Notes: generated by a model not told the origin, from the sequence alone. A stretch of 30,983 nucleotides of DNA from Gp7-AA6 sp036001245 (GCA_036001245.1 DASYUL010000030.1:1-30983); one strand, 5' to 3'. Positions 16,549 through 24,023 are shown, counted from the stretch's first letter. Program-made: numbers and translations.

Positions 16549-16929
16549 ATGTCCGCGTCGATCCGCTACCGGGAAACGACCGAACTCTCCTCTTCCGGGG
16601 CCGACGCTCGGAACGGGCTCGCCCTCCGCTTCGACGCCACGCGACGGCTCACGCTGCGTTTTCGCCTCGAGCTCGATTCGGACGACGACGTCGAAGCGCT
16701 CCGCTACGCCCGTCGGATCATGATCCGCGAGGAGCGCACGCGCGGCCTCGAGTGGGACGAGCCGTCCATCGAAGACGCCGTATTCACCGTGACGGACGTT
16801 TCGTGGTCCGTGCTCGCTTCGCAGGCAGCCTGGTGCCGGGAGAAGGTCCGGGTTCTGGTCGAGCGAGCGAACCGTCTCCTTTCCGAAATCACTCCCCGCG
16901 ACTCCGGCGATACGCCCGCCGCGGGCTGA
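16549..16929 (+). CDS. Protein of unknown family, first of two tandem paralogues
   Basis: I do not recognise the family. The 126-residue soluble protein has a polar N-terminus (1-30), a beta-like stretch RLTLRFRLEL, a charged helix with ARRIMIREERTRG, the loop EWDEPSIEDAVF (about 68-79), and a final helix with AAWCREKVRVLVERANRLL. The same motifs recur in order in the product of the gene at 17087-17425. No signal peptide or membrane segment is visible. The conserved acidic DEPS-EDAVF segment and a WC-EK motif are the best handles for a search. A TATAAT box lies 17 nt upstream of ATG 16549. Confidence 0.7.
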   Translation: MSASIRYRETTELSSSGADARNGLALRFDATRRLTLRFRLELDSDDDVEALRYARRIMIREERTRGLEWDEPSIEDAVFTVTDVSWSVLASQAAWCREKVRVLVERANRLLSEITPRDSGDTPAAG

Positions 16930-16942
16930 ACGAGGATTCGCC

Positions 16943-16978
16943 CGCCGGTAACACTGTCACCACCGGTAACACTTTCGC
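16943..16978. repeat. Tandem 18-bp imperfect direct repeat
   Basis: Two copies of an 18-bp unit start at 16943 and 16961, sharing CCGGTAACACT exactly (16945-16955 and 16963-16973). They lie between the two paralogous unknown genes, upstream of the second, where an operator could sit. They could equally be a neutral duplication. Confidence 0.55.
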
Positions 16979-17086
16979 TCCAACGTGCAAACGTCGCGTG
17001 AAAGCGCGCCCGCTTCAAGTCCTTTCCCGTCGACGGATTGCGAGGGCGCGTTGGCTCGGGCACATCCTTCGCTACCTCTCGCGCAG

Positions 17087-17425
17087 GTGTCTGAAATCGG
17101 TCTGGTCGAGGTGTTGGGAGGGGTCCAGCCGGCCCTCGCCGGCGGTCTCGCCCTCGAGCTCGGGGGAGCCGTTGTCACCCTGCGGTTTCTTCTGACCATG
17201 ACCGGCCAGAGAGGCCTCGACGCCGTGCGGAACGCGCGTCGCTCTTTGCTGCGTGAAGAGTGGACCCGGGGCCGGGAGCCCGACGAGCCATCGCTCGAAG
17301 ATGCCGTGTTTTCGGCCCGCGAGATCCTGTGGGTGGTCCGCCCGGAGCAGCGCCGGTGGTGCCTGGAAAAGCTCGAAGAGCTGCGCCGCCGGGCCAACCT
17401 GCTGATGGAGATCGAGCCGGACTAG
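17087..17425 (+). CDS. Protein of unknown family, second of two tandem paralogues
   Basis: Paralogue of the product of 16549-16929. Shared elements in order are VTLRF, the helix ARRSLLREEWTRG, the loop EPDEPSLEDAVF, and the final helix RRWCLEKLEELRRRANLLMEI. The middle sensor-like strand differs (LWVVRPEQ against WSVLASQ). The frame is open further upstream to GTG 16985. I prefer GTG 17087 (112 residues), where similarity to the paralogue begins and low-complexity Ala/Pro/Ser sequence ends, but no ribosome-binding site decides it. Function unknown. Confidence 0.6.
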   Translation: MSEIGLVEVLGGVQPALAGGLALELGGAVVTLRFLLTMTGQRGLDAVRNARRSLLREEWTRGREPDEPSLEDAVFSAREILWVVRPEQRRWCLEKLEELRRRANLLMEIEPD

Positions 17426-17448
17426 GCAAACCTGCCGGTCGGCGGGCT

Positions 17449-17454
17449 TACAAT
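17449..17454 (+). promoter_or_regulatory. Candidate -10 element of a leaderless transcript
   Basis: TACAAT on the plus strand, ending 7 nt before ATG 17462, with no Shine-Dalgarno sequence in between. Transcription would start at or next to the start codon. Confidence 0.45.
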
Positions 17455-17461
17455 CTCATGC

Positions 17462-17848
17462 ATGAGCGGACGGGGCGTCCGCGGGTTTCTCGTGCTGGCG
17501 GGCGTCCTGGCCCTCGGCTGGTGGATCCACGAGAAGCGTCCGACCTTCTCGGGAATCATCGATGATCTGACCCATCCCTTTATCGGGTCGCGCGCGGTCG
17601 TGAAGGAGTCCGAGCACAAGCGGGTCATTGGGGAAGCCAGCCAGATCGTCGCGGTCGGGGAAGAGAAGCCGGTCGGCGCCGTATACGAAGGCATGTCCGA
17701 CGACGAGGTTCGCCGCCTCATGGGCGACCCCGATGTGATCGAACGCGTGGAGGACGAGCGTGGCGACCGGGTCCGCTGGATCTATCGCGGGGTGAACCGC
17801 GAGATCCTGATCAAGAATCACCGGGTCGCGTCGATCACCATCCGGTAA
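17462..17848 (+). CDS. Small membrane-anchored protein with BamE/SmpA-like C-terminal motif
   Basis: A 128-residue protein with one N-terminal hydrophobic segment (FLVLAGVLALGWWI, residues 9-22) and a soluble remainder on the far side of the membrane. The C-terminal 55 residues carry GMSDDEVRRLMGDPDVIERV, then RWIYRGVNREILIKNHRVASI. This is the pattern of SmpA/OmlA (BamE) repeats, in which a Gly-x-Ser/Thr-x2-Glu-Val helix precedes Gly-x-Pro. No lipobox cysteine is visible, so it is not a classical BamE lipoprotein. The reading frame ends 31 bp inside the convergent glucokinase gene. The fold assignment is tentative. Confidence 0.65.
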   Translation: MSGRGVRGFLVLAGVLALGWWIHEKRPTFSGIIDDLTHPFIGSRAVVKESEHKRVIGEASQIVAVGEEKPVGAVYEGMSDDEVRRLMGDPDVIERVEDERGDRVRWIYRGVNREILIKNHRVASITIR

Positions 17849-18813
17849 GCCGCGGCGGCCGCTCCCATGAGCCCGAGTCCGGGCTCCAGCACGACCCGCA
17901 CCGGAATCCGCGACAGGAGCGTCTCCAGCGGTGGTTTGCTCCGGAAGCTCGCTTCGAAGAGCCCGCTTCGGAGAGCGGGGAGGATCTTCGCGGCGATGCC
18001 GCCGGCGAGGTAGACGCCTCCGGTCGCGCGATACTGAATCGCGAGGTTGCCCGCCTCCGAGCCGTAGATGGAGACGAACATCTCCAGCGCCTCGCGGCAG
18101 AGTCGATCCCGGCCGGAGAGGGCGAACCGGCTGATGACCGCCGCGCGGTCCTCCTTCGAGAACACGCGCGCGACGGCGGGCGCGTCGCGGCGGCCTCGCT
18201 CCGCCCGGACGAAGTCGTAAATGTGTCCGAGACCCTCTCCCGATAGCAACCGGTCGCGATCGACCCGACCGAAGCGCGCCCGCACGAACCGGACGAGGCG
18301 GTCCTCGCGATCGTCGCGGGGACCGAAATCCGCGTGTCCTCCCTCCGATGCGACCGCGATCCACTCGCCCCGCGACGGCACGAGAGCCGCCTGTCCGAGG
18401 CCCGTCCCTGCTCCGATCACGGCGATGGGCTCGTCCGGCTCGGCGCGGCCCGGGACGATGAGTGCCGTCTTCCGGCTCGACAGACGCGGGGTCCCGAGCG
18501 CCGCCGCGACGAAATCGTTGATCAGTCGGACACGGGGGATCCGGAGACGCCCTGCGAGGAGACGCTCATCGAGCATCCACGGCAGCTTGGTGACCTTCGC
18601 GCGCCCGTGTCCCACGGGACCGGCAACTCCGAAGGCGGCCGCGCGGGGTCGACTCCTCTCACCGGTAAGGAAGTCTTCGAGGATCTCCGCGAGTCCCGTC
18701 CAGGCGCCGCTCGGATACGTCCGCGAGCGAGCGAAGGAGAGAGAACGGGGTCCGACCTCCGCGATCGCGACGGCGGTCTTCGTGCCGCCGATGTCTCCGG
18801 CGAGAACGCGCAC
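17818..18813 (-). CDS. glk: Glucokinase (ROK/hexokinase-fold, bacterial Glk type)
   Basis: Phosphorylates glucose to glucose 6-phosphate with ATP in the cytoplasm. The 331-residue product has the phosphate-1 motif GDIGGTKT at the N-terminus, FGVAGPVGHG near residues 61-70, the sugar-binding LINDF near 97, GAGTGLG near 132, SEGGHADFGPR near 155, and GVYLAGGIAAKI near 270. The SEGGH signature and length match the E. coli-type Glk family. The start is GTG 18813; the upstream region carries a 7-bp-period repeat and no Shine-Dalgarno. Its 3' end overlaps the BamE-like gene tail-to-tail by 31 bp. Confidence 0.9.
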   Translation of the reverse strand: MRVLAGDIGGTKTAVAIAEVGPRSLSFARSRTYPSGAWTGLAEILEDFLTGERSRPRAAAFGVAGPVGHGRAKVTKLPWMLDERLLAGRLRIPRVRLINDFVAAALGTPRLSSRKTALIVPGRAEPDEPIAVIGAGTGLGQAALVPSRGEWIAVASEGGHADFGPRDDREDRLVRFVRARFGRVDRDRLLSGEGLGHIYDFVRAERGRRDAPAVARVFSKEDRAAVISRFALSGRDRLCREALEMFVSIYGSEAGNLAIQYRATGGVYLAGGIAAKILPALRSGLFEASFRSKPPLETLLSRIPVRVVLEPGLGLMGAAAAAYRMVIDATR

Positions 18814-18821
18814 GGGAAAAA

Positions 18822-18842
18822 GCTATCAGCTGTCAGACAGAG
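18822..18842. repeat. Heptad repeat upstream of glucokinase
   Basis: GCTATCA, GCTGTCA and a more degenerate third unit start at 18822, 18829 and 18836, directly upstream of the GTG start of glk. The central AGCTGTCAG is also part of a short inverted repeat. Confidence 0.5.
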
Positions 18843-18884
18843 CTCTCGGAGCGGAACACCGATGGCGCAACGCTTGCCTTTCGT

Positions 18885-18920
18885 AAAAAGCTCCCGGGTC
18901 GAGGGTGGGCCCGCCCGGGA
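18885..18920 (-). terminator. Intrinsic terminator, second of a tandem pair
   Basis: On the minus strand TCCCGGG (plus 18914-18920) and CCCGGGA (plus 18892-18898) form a 7-bp GC stem, followed within 3 nt by five T residues (A-run at 18885-18889 on the plus strand). It closely repeats the terminator just upstream. Confidence 0.65.
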
Positions 18921-18955
18921 AAAAAAGCCCCGGGTCGGGGTGGGGCCGCCCGGGG
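18920..18955 (-). terminator. Intrinsic terminator, first of a tandem pair
   Basis: On the minus strand CCCCGGG (plus 18949-18955) pairs with CCCGGGG (plus 18928-18934) across a 14-nt loop. After one further base come seven T residues (plus-strand A-run 18920-18926). The orientation fits termination of leftward transcripts coming from the phospholipase D gene or from the AT-rich element at 19031-19183. Confidence 0.75.
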
Positions 18956-19030
18956 AGCGAAAGGAGGAGGTTGAGGTTTTGGTCCTCGGCGTTCTGGGAT
19001 AGCAATCGTGCCGCCATGGCAGAGCTGCCG

Positions 19031-19183
19031 TGCAAGACACTTTGGATCAGTCACTTACGCAAAACGGCCCTCTTTGCGACCGACAGGGAGTGTCACGTCT
19101 ACACAGATTTCGTAACGAGGATTGTTAAAAATGTCATCCGACGGACGTCGGCCGCGACCGGGGGTCAGATCCAAAGGTGCCTG
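19031..19183. other. AT-rich, foldable non-coding element bounded by inverted repeats
   Basis: No convincing gene occupies 18814-19185. The part 19021-19140 is about half G+C by count, far below its neighbours. CTTTGGATC at 19040-19048 and GATCCAAAG at 19168-19176 are perfect 9-bp inverted repeats inside a longer imperfect match, like ends of a small non-autonomous element or a REP-type unit. Inside, GACACT (19036-19041) pairs with AGTGTC (19089-19094), and nested within it CGCAAA (19058-19063) pairs with TTTGCG (19073-19078). A leftward transcript would run into the two tandem terminators. It could be a structured small RNA, a mini mobile element, or both; sequence alone does not decide. Confidence 0.45.
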
Positions 19184-19185
19184 GA

Positions 19186-20502
19186 TTAGAGCTGGGACCT
19201 CACGGGCATCAGCACCCATTCGGTGAAACGCTCCCAGAGGTTGCGACGTGCCCACTGCTCGTAGGTGTACGGCCGCGACCGCGTGAGGTCGGTCTCGAAC
19301 ATCTGCTCGAGCCGCCCGGCGATGTCTTCGTCGTAGACCTCGAGGTCGATCTCGTCGTTGTACCGGAAGGAGCGGTTGTCGAAGTTCGTCGAACCGACGG
19401 TCGCAAACAGTCCATCGACGACCATCGTCTTCGCATGCATCATCGTGGGGTGGTACTCGTAGATCTTCACGCCCGCCCGGAGCAGCACTCCGAACTTCGA
19501 CCTCGCGCCGGCCTTCGTAACCGGAAGGTCGTTGATCTTCCCCGGCACCAGGACGCGGACGTTCACGCCTCGCTTGCTCGCGGCGATCAGCAGAGAGACG
19601 GATTCATCGTTCGGAACGAAATAGGAGTTGGAGAGCGAGATCGTCCGCTCGGCCGCTGAAATTGCGACCGAGTAGAGCGTCTGGCTCGCGGAGCTCGAGG
19701 GCCGCGGATTGGATGGGACGACCGACGCGAGGACGTTCCCGGTGGCGGACAGCTTCGGAAAGTATTTCTCGCCGACGAGGAGATCACCCGTGACCTCGGA
19801 CCAGTTGTCCCCGAACGCCGACTGCATCTGGGCGACCGCCGGCCCCTCGATTCGGGCGACCGTGTCCCGCCAGTGATCGGGCGCGTCGCCGTTCCCGTCC
19901 CACTCTTCGGCGATCCCGACCCCTCCCGTAAACCCCACCTTTCCGTCGACGACCAGAATCCGGCGGTGCGTCCGGCGATTGATGACGTCGAGCATCCAGG
20001 GGCGGATCGGACGGAAGAACTCGACGTGGCATCCCGCCCCCCGCAGGGTTTCCACGTCGCTGTTCGTCAAGTGCTTGGGCGATCCGACGCCGTCCAGCAG
20101 AAGCCGCACCTCGACTCCCTGTCCGGCGCGTTCGACGAGCGCGTCGCGAAAGCGGCGGCCCACCGCGTCGCTCCAGAAGATGTACATCTCCATGTGCACC
20201 GACGTCCGGGCATGAGAAATCGCTTCGAGCATCGCGGGGAAGATCTCGACGCCGTTCTGGAAGATCGACACCCGGTTTCCGGAGACCATGGCCGGGCGAT
20301 CGAGCGCCTGGGTCGAGGCGAGGAACGGCGGATCCCGCACGCCGAACATGTGGGGGACGTCGTACGAGACCTCCTCCGGGCGATTGAGCAGCGAAATTGC
20401 AACGGAGAACGCGAATGCCGCGGCGAGCGTTATGAGATAGAGCTCGACGGGGATTCTGTAGACTCTCGGTTTGCGCGGAGATCGTCTCTTTCTGCGAAGC
20501 AT
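19186..20502 (-). CDS. Phospholipase D-family cardiolipin synthase-like protein, variant first HKD motif
   Basis: Membrane-anchored PLD-superfamily protein of 438 residues; characterised relatives join two phosphatidylglycerols to make cardiolipin. One transmembrane helix is predicted at about 21-40. The second HKD motif is complete (H356, K358, D363 in MMHAKTMVVDG). The first reads RTHRRILVVDG, so the motif lysine is arginine (H179, R181, D186); the codon CGG at that place is clear. GFTGGVGI after the first motif and GSTNFDNRSF after the second are typical. The adjacent divergent paralogue has the lysine. Start ATG 20502 is the first in frame. Whether the arginine form is active is unknown. 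Confidence 0.87.
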   Translation of the reverse strand: MLRRKRRSPRKPRVYRIPVELYLITLAAAFAFSVAISLLNRPEEVSYDVPHMFGVRDPPFLASTQALDRPAMVSGNRVSIFQNGVEIFPAMLEAISHARTSVHMEMYIFWSDAVGRRFRDALVERAGQGVEVRLLLDGVGSPKHLTNSDVETLRGAGCHVEFFRPIRPWMLDVINRRTHRRILVVDGKVGFTGGVGIAEEWDGNGDAPDHWRDTVARIEGPAVAQMQSAFGDNWSEVTGDLLVGEKYFPKLSATGNVLASVVPSNPRPSSSASQTLYSVAISAAERTISLSNSYFVPNDESVSLLIAASKRGVNVRVLVPGKINDLPVTKAGARSKFGVLLRAGVKIYEYHPTMMHAKTMVVDGLFATVGSTNFDNRSFRYNDEIDLEVYDEDIAGRLEQMFETDLTRSRPYTYEQWARRNLWERFTEWVLMPVRSQL

Positions 20503-20596
20503 TTCGGAGGTTAGCGGCCTACTGTGACGTCTTCATGACTCGCCTCCGCTCCGGCGGGCGGGCCGCTTCGAGACGCACTCACGAAAGATATACCCG

Positions 20597-21874
20597 ATGA
20601 AATCTTCGACCCGATCCGCGTCTCGCGGCGCGCGCATCCTTCTTTTCGCGCTCCTCGCCCTTCCTCTGCCCGGCTGCTCCTACCTTTTTTCGGACAAGCG
20701 GACGAGCTACACGTACAAGCCCGACTACGGCATTGACAGCGCGGAGTTCCGCCGCTCGCTCGACGTGCTCGGGTCCGAGATGGTGCCGCACAACGGGGCG
20801 ACGCTCCTCCAGAACGGCGACGAGTTCTTTCCGGCGATGCTCGCCGCGATCCGCGCCGCACGCGAGAGCGTCAACATGGAAATGTTCATCTTCAACAAGG
20901 GGGAGATCGCCGAGGAGTTCGCTCGCACGATGGCCGACAAGGCGCGAGAAGGAGTCGAGGTGCGGGTCCTGCTCGACGACTGGGGCTCCCACCCTCACGA
21001 GCTCGCGGACCTCATGGAAAAAGCGGGCGTCAAGCTCCGCTGGTACAAGCCTCTGCGGATTTACTCGATCTACAAGGTCGGGAACCGTACTCACCGGAAG
21101 ATCCTCACAGTCGATGGACAGATCGGATTCACCGGGGGAGTCGGAATCGACGACCGGTGGAAAGGCGACGCCCGGAACCCGAAGGAGTGGCGCGAGGTCA
21201 TGGTCCGGGTCGAGGGACCCGTCGTCGCCCAGCTCCAGGCGATCTTCCTCGAGGACTGGGTCAACACGTCCGGCGAGGTTCTCCACGGAGAAAAGCAGTT
21301 CCCTCCGATCCCCGCGGCCGGCACCCTGCGCGCGCAGGCGATCGCCTCCTCCCGTTACGATGCGAGCTCGAAGGCGAAGCTTCTCTACTACATGGCGATC
21401 CAGGCGGCCCGCAAGAGCATCTGGATCGAGAACGCCTATTTCGTCCCGGATAGACAGATCCGCCGCGGTCTCGTCAACGCGGCAGCGCGCGGGGTCGACG
21501 TGCGGGTGCTCGTTCCCGGCCCTCACATCGACATTCCGATCGTCCGCATGGCGTCGCGCTTCCACTACGGCGAGCTGCTCGACGGCGGCGTCAAGATGTA
21601 CGAGTATCAGCCGACGATGATGCACAACAAGGTCATGGTCGTCGATTCCATGTGGACGACGATCGGCTCGATCAACTTCGTGAACCGCTCGATGAAGAAG
21701 AACGCCGAGGCAAACATCGCGATCTACGACCGCGGGTTCGCCGAGCTCGTCGAGAAGATGATCGTCGGCGACCTGGAGAAGAGCGAGGTCTTCACCCGCG
21801 CGAAATGGAAGGAGCGCGGGATCCTCGCGCGGCTGGGCGAGGCCGTATTCTGGCTGTTCTCCGAGAACTACTAG
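20597..21874 (+). CDS. Phospholipase D-family cardiolipin synthase-like lipoprotein
   Basis: Paralogue of the divergent neighbour, 425 residues. A signal peptide ends in a lipobox, LPLPGC with C27, so this copy is probably a lipoprotein where the neighbour has a transmembrane anchor. Both HKD motifs are intact: H166, K168, D173 in RTHRKILTVDG, and H343, K345, D350 in MMHNKVMVVD. The segments NMEMFIFNKGEIAEEF, GFTGGVGIDDRW and YFVPDRQIRRGLVNAA match cardiolipin synthases (ClsA/ClsB-like). The two genes share a 94-bp divergent promoter region. A lipoprotein-anchored member is unusual, because cardiolipin synthesis is normally at the inner membrane. Confidence 0.9.
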   Translation: MKSSTRSASRGARILLFALLALPLPGCSYLFSDKRTSYTYKPDYGIDSAEFRRSLDVLGSEMVPHNGATLLQNGDEFFPAMLAAIRAARESVNMEMFIFNKGEIAEEFARTMADKAREGVEVRVLLDDWGSHPHELADLMEKAGVKLRWYKPLRIYSIYKVGNRTHRKILTVDGQIGFTGGVGIDDRWKGDARNPKEWREVMVRVEGPVVAQLQAIFLEDWVNTSGEVLHGEKQFPPIPAAGTLRAQAIASSRYDASSKAKLLYYMAIQAARKSIWIENAYFVPDRQIRRGLVNAAARGVDVRVLVPGPHIDIPIVRMASRFHYGELLDGGVKMYEYQPTMMHNKVMVVDSMWTTIGSINFVNRSMKKNAEANIAIYDRGFAELVEKMIVGDLEKSEVFTRAKWKERGILARLGEAVFWLFSENY

Positions 21875-21921
21875 CTCGCGCACCGAGTCCCTCTCCGCGA
21901 ACCGGGTACCTGGAACCTCGG

Positions 21922-22266
21922 TTAAGCCGCCGGCTCCGGTAAGCGCGGCAGGTCCGGCTCCCGCTTACGCGGCACGCGGCGCGGCTTTTTCTCTCCGACG
22001 GCGGCGCGGCGGACGTTGATCGGCGCGACGCCCGCCAGGGTCTCCACGAGCTTCAAGTGGCGTTCCTCGACTTCGTCCGGCCGGCACTCGTACACGACTT
22101 CCGTCCGCTCGGCGTCCGTGCCTGCGAGCCGCTCGATCCGTTCTCTCTCCTCCGCCAGAAGGGGACGGGACAGCCGCGCGGTACACCGGACGACGCCGCG
22201 AGAGCCTCGCCTCCAGAGGTTCTCGACCTTGAACCCGGTCACCTGGGCGAAGAGCGGAATCACCAT
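21922..22266 (-). CDS. Hypothetical protein, basic C-terminus
   Basis: Unrecognised 114-residue protein. It has a short hydrophobic start (MVIPLFAQVTG), then VENLWRRGSRGVVRCTARLSRPL, an amphipathic acidic middle with ECRPDEVEERHLKLVETLAG, and a very basic Pro/Arg/Lys tail (EKKPRRVPRKREPD). The frame is open upstream to 22539, but that part overlaps the exonuclease gene; ATG 22266 leaves an 81-bp divergent promoter region. No Shine-Dalgarno is seen. The last codons overlap a heptad-like sequence at 21902-21922. It may be a real small gene, but the evidence is coding character only. Confidence 0.5.
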   Translation of the reverse strand: MVIPLFAQVTGFKVENLWRRGSRGVVRCTARLSRPLLAEERERIERLAGTDAERTEVVYECRPDEVEERHLKLVETLAGVAPINVRRAAVGEKKPRRVPRKREPDLPRLPEPAA

Positions 22267-22347
22267 GGGGAGAAAGACAGCAAGAGGCAGGCCATCGCGG
22301 CCCCGGGAATCGGACTCCCGGAAACTGCGCTGGTAACATTCGACGAA

Positions 22348-23196
22348 GTGCTCGGAAATCGCCTTCCTCTCGACCGTCCGCTCGTGGTCTTCGACACGGA
22401 GACGACGGGAACCCACCCTCGCCTCGATCGGATCATCGAGATCGCCTGCGTGAAGATTCACCCCGACGGCCGGCAGGAAGAGTGGGTGAGGCGCTTCGAT
22501 CCCGGAATCCGGATTCCGCCCGCCTCGACCGTGATTCATCGAATCCGCGACGGCGACGTGGCCGGCCTGCCGCGGTTTTCGGACTGCGCCGCAGAGCTCG
22601 AGGCATTTCTCGAGGGGTGCGACCTCGCCGGCTACAACATGACCGGCTTCGATCTACCAGTGTTGCGGAACGAATTCCACCGGGCCGGGATCGTCTTCGA
22701 CGTCACGAACCGGAGACTGCTGGACGGACAGCGGATCTTCTTCGCCCGCGAGCCGCGGAACCTGTCCGCCGCGGCGCGCTTCTACTGCGAGGCGCAGCAC
22801 GACGGCGCGCACGGGGCACTGGCCGACGCGCGGATGACGCTTCGCGTTCTGGCCGGCCAGCTCGATCGCTACCTCGATCTGCCGCGGTCCGTCGCCGAGC
22901 TGCACGAGCTCTTCTGCGCCGGAATCGATCAGGACATGGATCCGGAGGGACGCATCCGGTTGATCGACGGCGAGCCCACGATCAACTTCGGCCGCCACCG
23001 GGGGCGGACGCTCCGCGCGCTCTCGCGTGAGGAGCCGGGCGTGCTGCGCTGGATCCTGAAGGGCGACTTTTCGCGGTTCGTCAAGGAGATCGTCGCGAAG
23101 TTCGCTCCGAAGGAGGAGAGTCAGAAGGCGACTACGCCTCCGCCCCGCAAGCCGGACCCCGAGCCGCTGATCGGGAGTTTGTTCCCGCCGGAGTAA
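22348..23196 (+). CDS. DEDDh 3'-5' exonuclease (DnaQ/exonuclease X type)
   Basis: Nuclease of 282 residues. The DnaQ-fold catalytic motifs are FDTETTGTHPRLDRIIEI (D16, E18), GYNMTGFDLPVL for the second aspartate, and HGALADARMT for the histidine and last aspartate (DEDDh type). A C-terminal module contains INFGRHRGRTLRAL and PGVLRWILKGDFSRFVKEI, the small domain found at the end of exonuclease X-like proteins, then a Pro-rich tail. The frame is open far upstream, but nothing before residue 1 resembles the family. GTG 22348 gives a normal N-terminus and has a TAACAT box 8 nt upstream and no Shine-Dalgarno. Substrate and pathway (repair or editing) cannot be told from sequence. Confidence 0.85.
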   Translation: MLGNRLPLDRPLVVFDTETTGTHPRLDRIIEIACVKIHPDGRQEEWVRRFDPGIRIPPASTVIHRIRDGDVAGLPRFSDCAAELEAFLEGCDLAGYNMTGFDLPVLRNEFHRAGIVFDVTNRRLLDGQRIFFAREPRNLSAAARFYCEAQHDGAHGALADARMTLRVLAGQLDRYLDLPRSVAELHELFCAGIDQDMDPEGRIRLIDGEPTINFGRHRGRTLRALSREEPGVLRWILKGDFSRFVKEIVAKFAPKEESQKATTPPPRKPDPEPLIGSLFPPE

Positions 23197-23212
23197 CGGG
23201 CGCGCTCAGCGC

Positions 23213-23293
23213 GCGGTCATTCCGAGGAGCGAAGCGACGAGGGAACTCTTCCTCGACGAGGGAGAGATCCTTCGCTTCGCTCAGGATGACCGC
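23213..23293. repeat. Palindromic intergenic element (REP-like)
   Basis: An 81-bp imperfect palindrome between two convergent genes. The outer arms are GCGGTCAT (23213-23220) and ATGACCGC (23286-23293), the inner arms AGCGAAGCGA (23228-23237) and TTCGCTTCGCT (23271-23281), and the centre CCTCG-A-CGAGG (23251-23261). The core resembles the ATCCTGAGCGAAGCGAAGGATCT-type intergenic palindrome common in environmental bacterial genomes. It may terminate transcription from both sides. Confidence 0.75.
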
Positions 23294-23300
23294 TGCGCGG

Positions 23301-23861
23301 TCACTTCGAGACTTTTTTGAACCTCAGCGTCTCGCCCGTCTTCACGTTTCGGATCCGGATCGTCGCGGGATCGACCTCGATCGTCCACTTCCCGATCGCT
23401 CCTCGAATCGCGCGCGCGCAGGTCGAACCGACCGTTTCCCCCGCGAATCCATCCCCCTTCGGGTCCATGACGAGCCCGCAGGCCGCGTTCGCCTCTTCGT
23501 CGGTGAACCGCGCGACGTTGGTCGAGAGCGCGGAGACCGTCGGATCGAAGTGGGGGATGTATCCGAAGTACACGCTCTTGCCCTGCGATTCGAGCCGGAT
23601 CAAACCCTGCTGGCGAACGTTTTCACCCTGGTACTTGCCCGCAACCTGGACGTACAGGTCGTAAAGGTGGCTGGGGTCGGTCGTCGCCGACCGGATCTGC
23701 AACCGCAGCTCGTTGCCCGGGGTCGAGCCCTCCCACATCCCGGAAAGCATCGCCGAGAGCTCATAGGGCTGGTTGGCGCTGCTTCCCTTCTGCGCGGTCA
23801 GCGGAAGGGTCGCCGCGAGGAGCGCGGCTCCCAGAATTGCCACTCGAGTTGTCATCTTCAT
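23301..23861 (-). CDS. Exported protein, possibly CpeT/CpcT-like
   Basis: A 186-residue protein with a cleavable signal peptide (MKMTTRVAILGAALLAATLPLTAQ). The mature part starts with a helix containing LSAMLSGMWEGS and continues with beta-rich sequence including LRLQIRSATT, LYVQVAGKY and SVYFGYIPH. It then carries ACGLVMDPKGDGFAGETVG with STCARAIRGAIGKWTIEV. The GC-strand-CxxxxRGA arrangement recalls the CpcT/CpeT chromophore lyase-like family, which is also found outside cyanobacteria with unknown function. I hold that assignment loosely. Start ATG 23861 has an excellent GGAGG site 5 nt upstream. Confidence 0.7.
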   Translation of the reverse strand: MKMTTRVAILGAALLAATLPLTAQKGSSANQPYELSAMLSGMWEGSTPGNELRLQIRSATTDPSHLYDLYVQVAGKYQGENVRQQGLIRLESQGKSVYFGYIPHFDPTVSALSTNVARFTDEEANAACGLVMDPKGDGFAGETVGSTCARAIRGAIGKWTIEVDPATIRIRNVKTGETLRFKKVSK

Positions 23862-24023
23862 AAAGCCTCCGAAAAGGGCGTTGCGAGAAGCGTTCCACCG
23901 GCGCCCATGACGAACGCGTCTCTCGTGTCGGACAAATCTCATTGTTTCAGTGAGTTACGCCTGGCGACCGCCTTCGCAGAAAACGGCGGGCGCAGGCTCC
24001 GTCCTCTCCAAGAGACGATCGCA

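Noticed and set aside
18905..19189. Small open frames across the 18814-19185 gap on both strands
   Set aside because: They run through the terminator stems and the AT-rich element; no start signal or family resemblance.
20579..21883. Long minus-strand open frame opposite the second phospholipase D gene
   Set aside because: The plus-strand protein has two intact HKD motifs and a lipobox; the antisense frame is its mirror with no motif.
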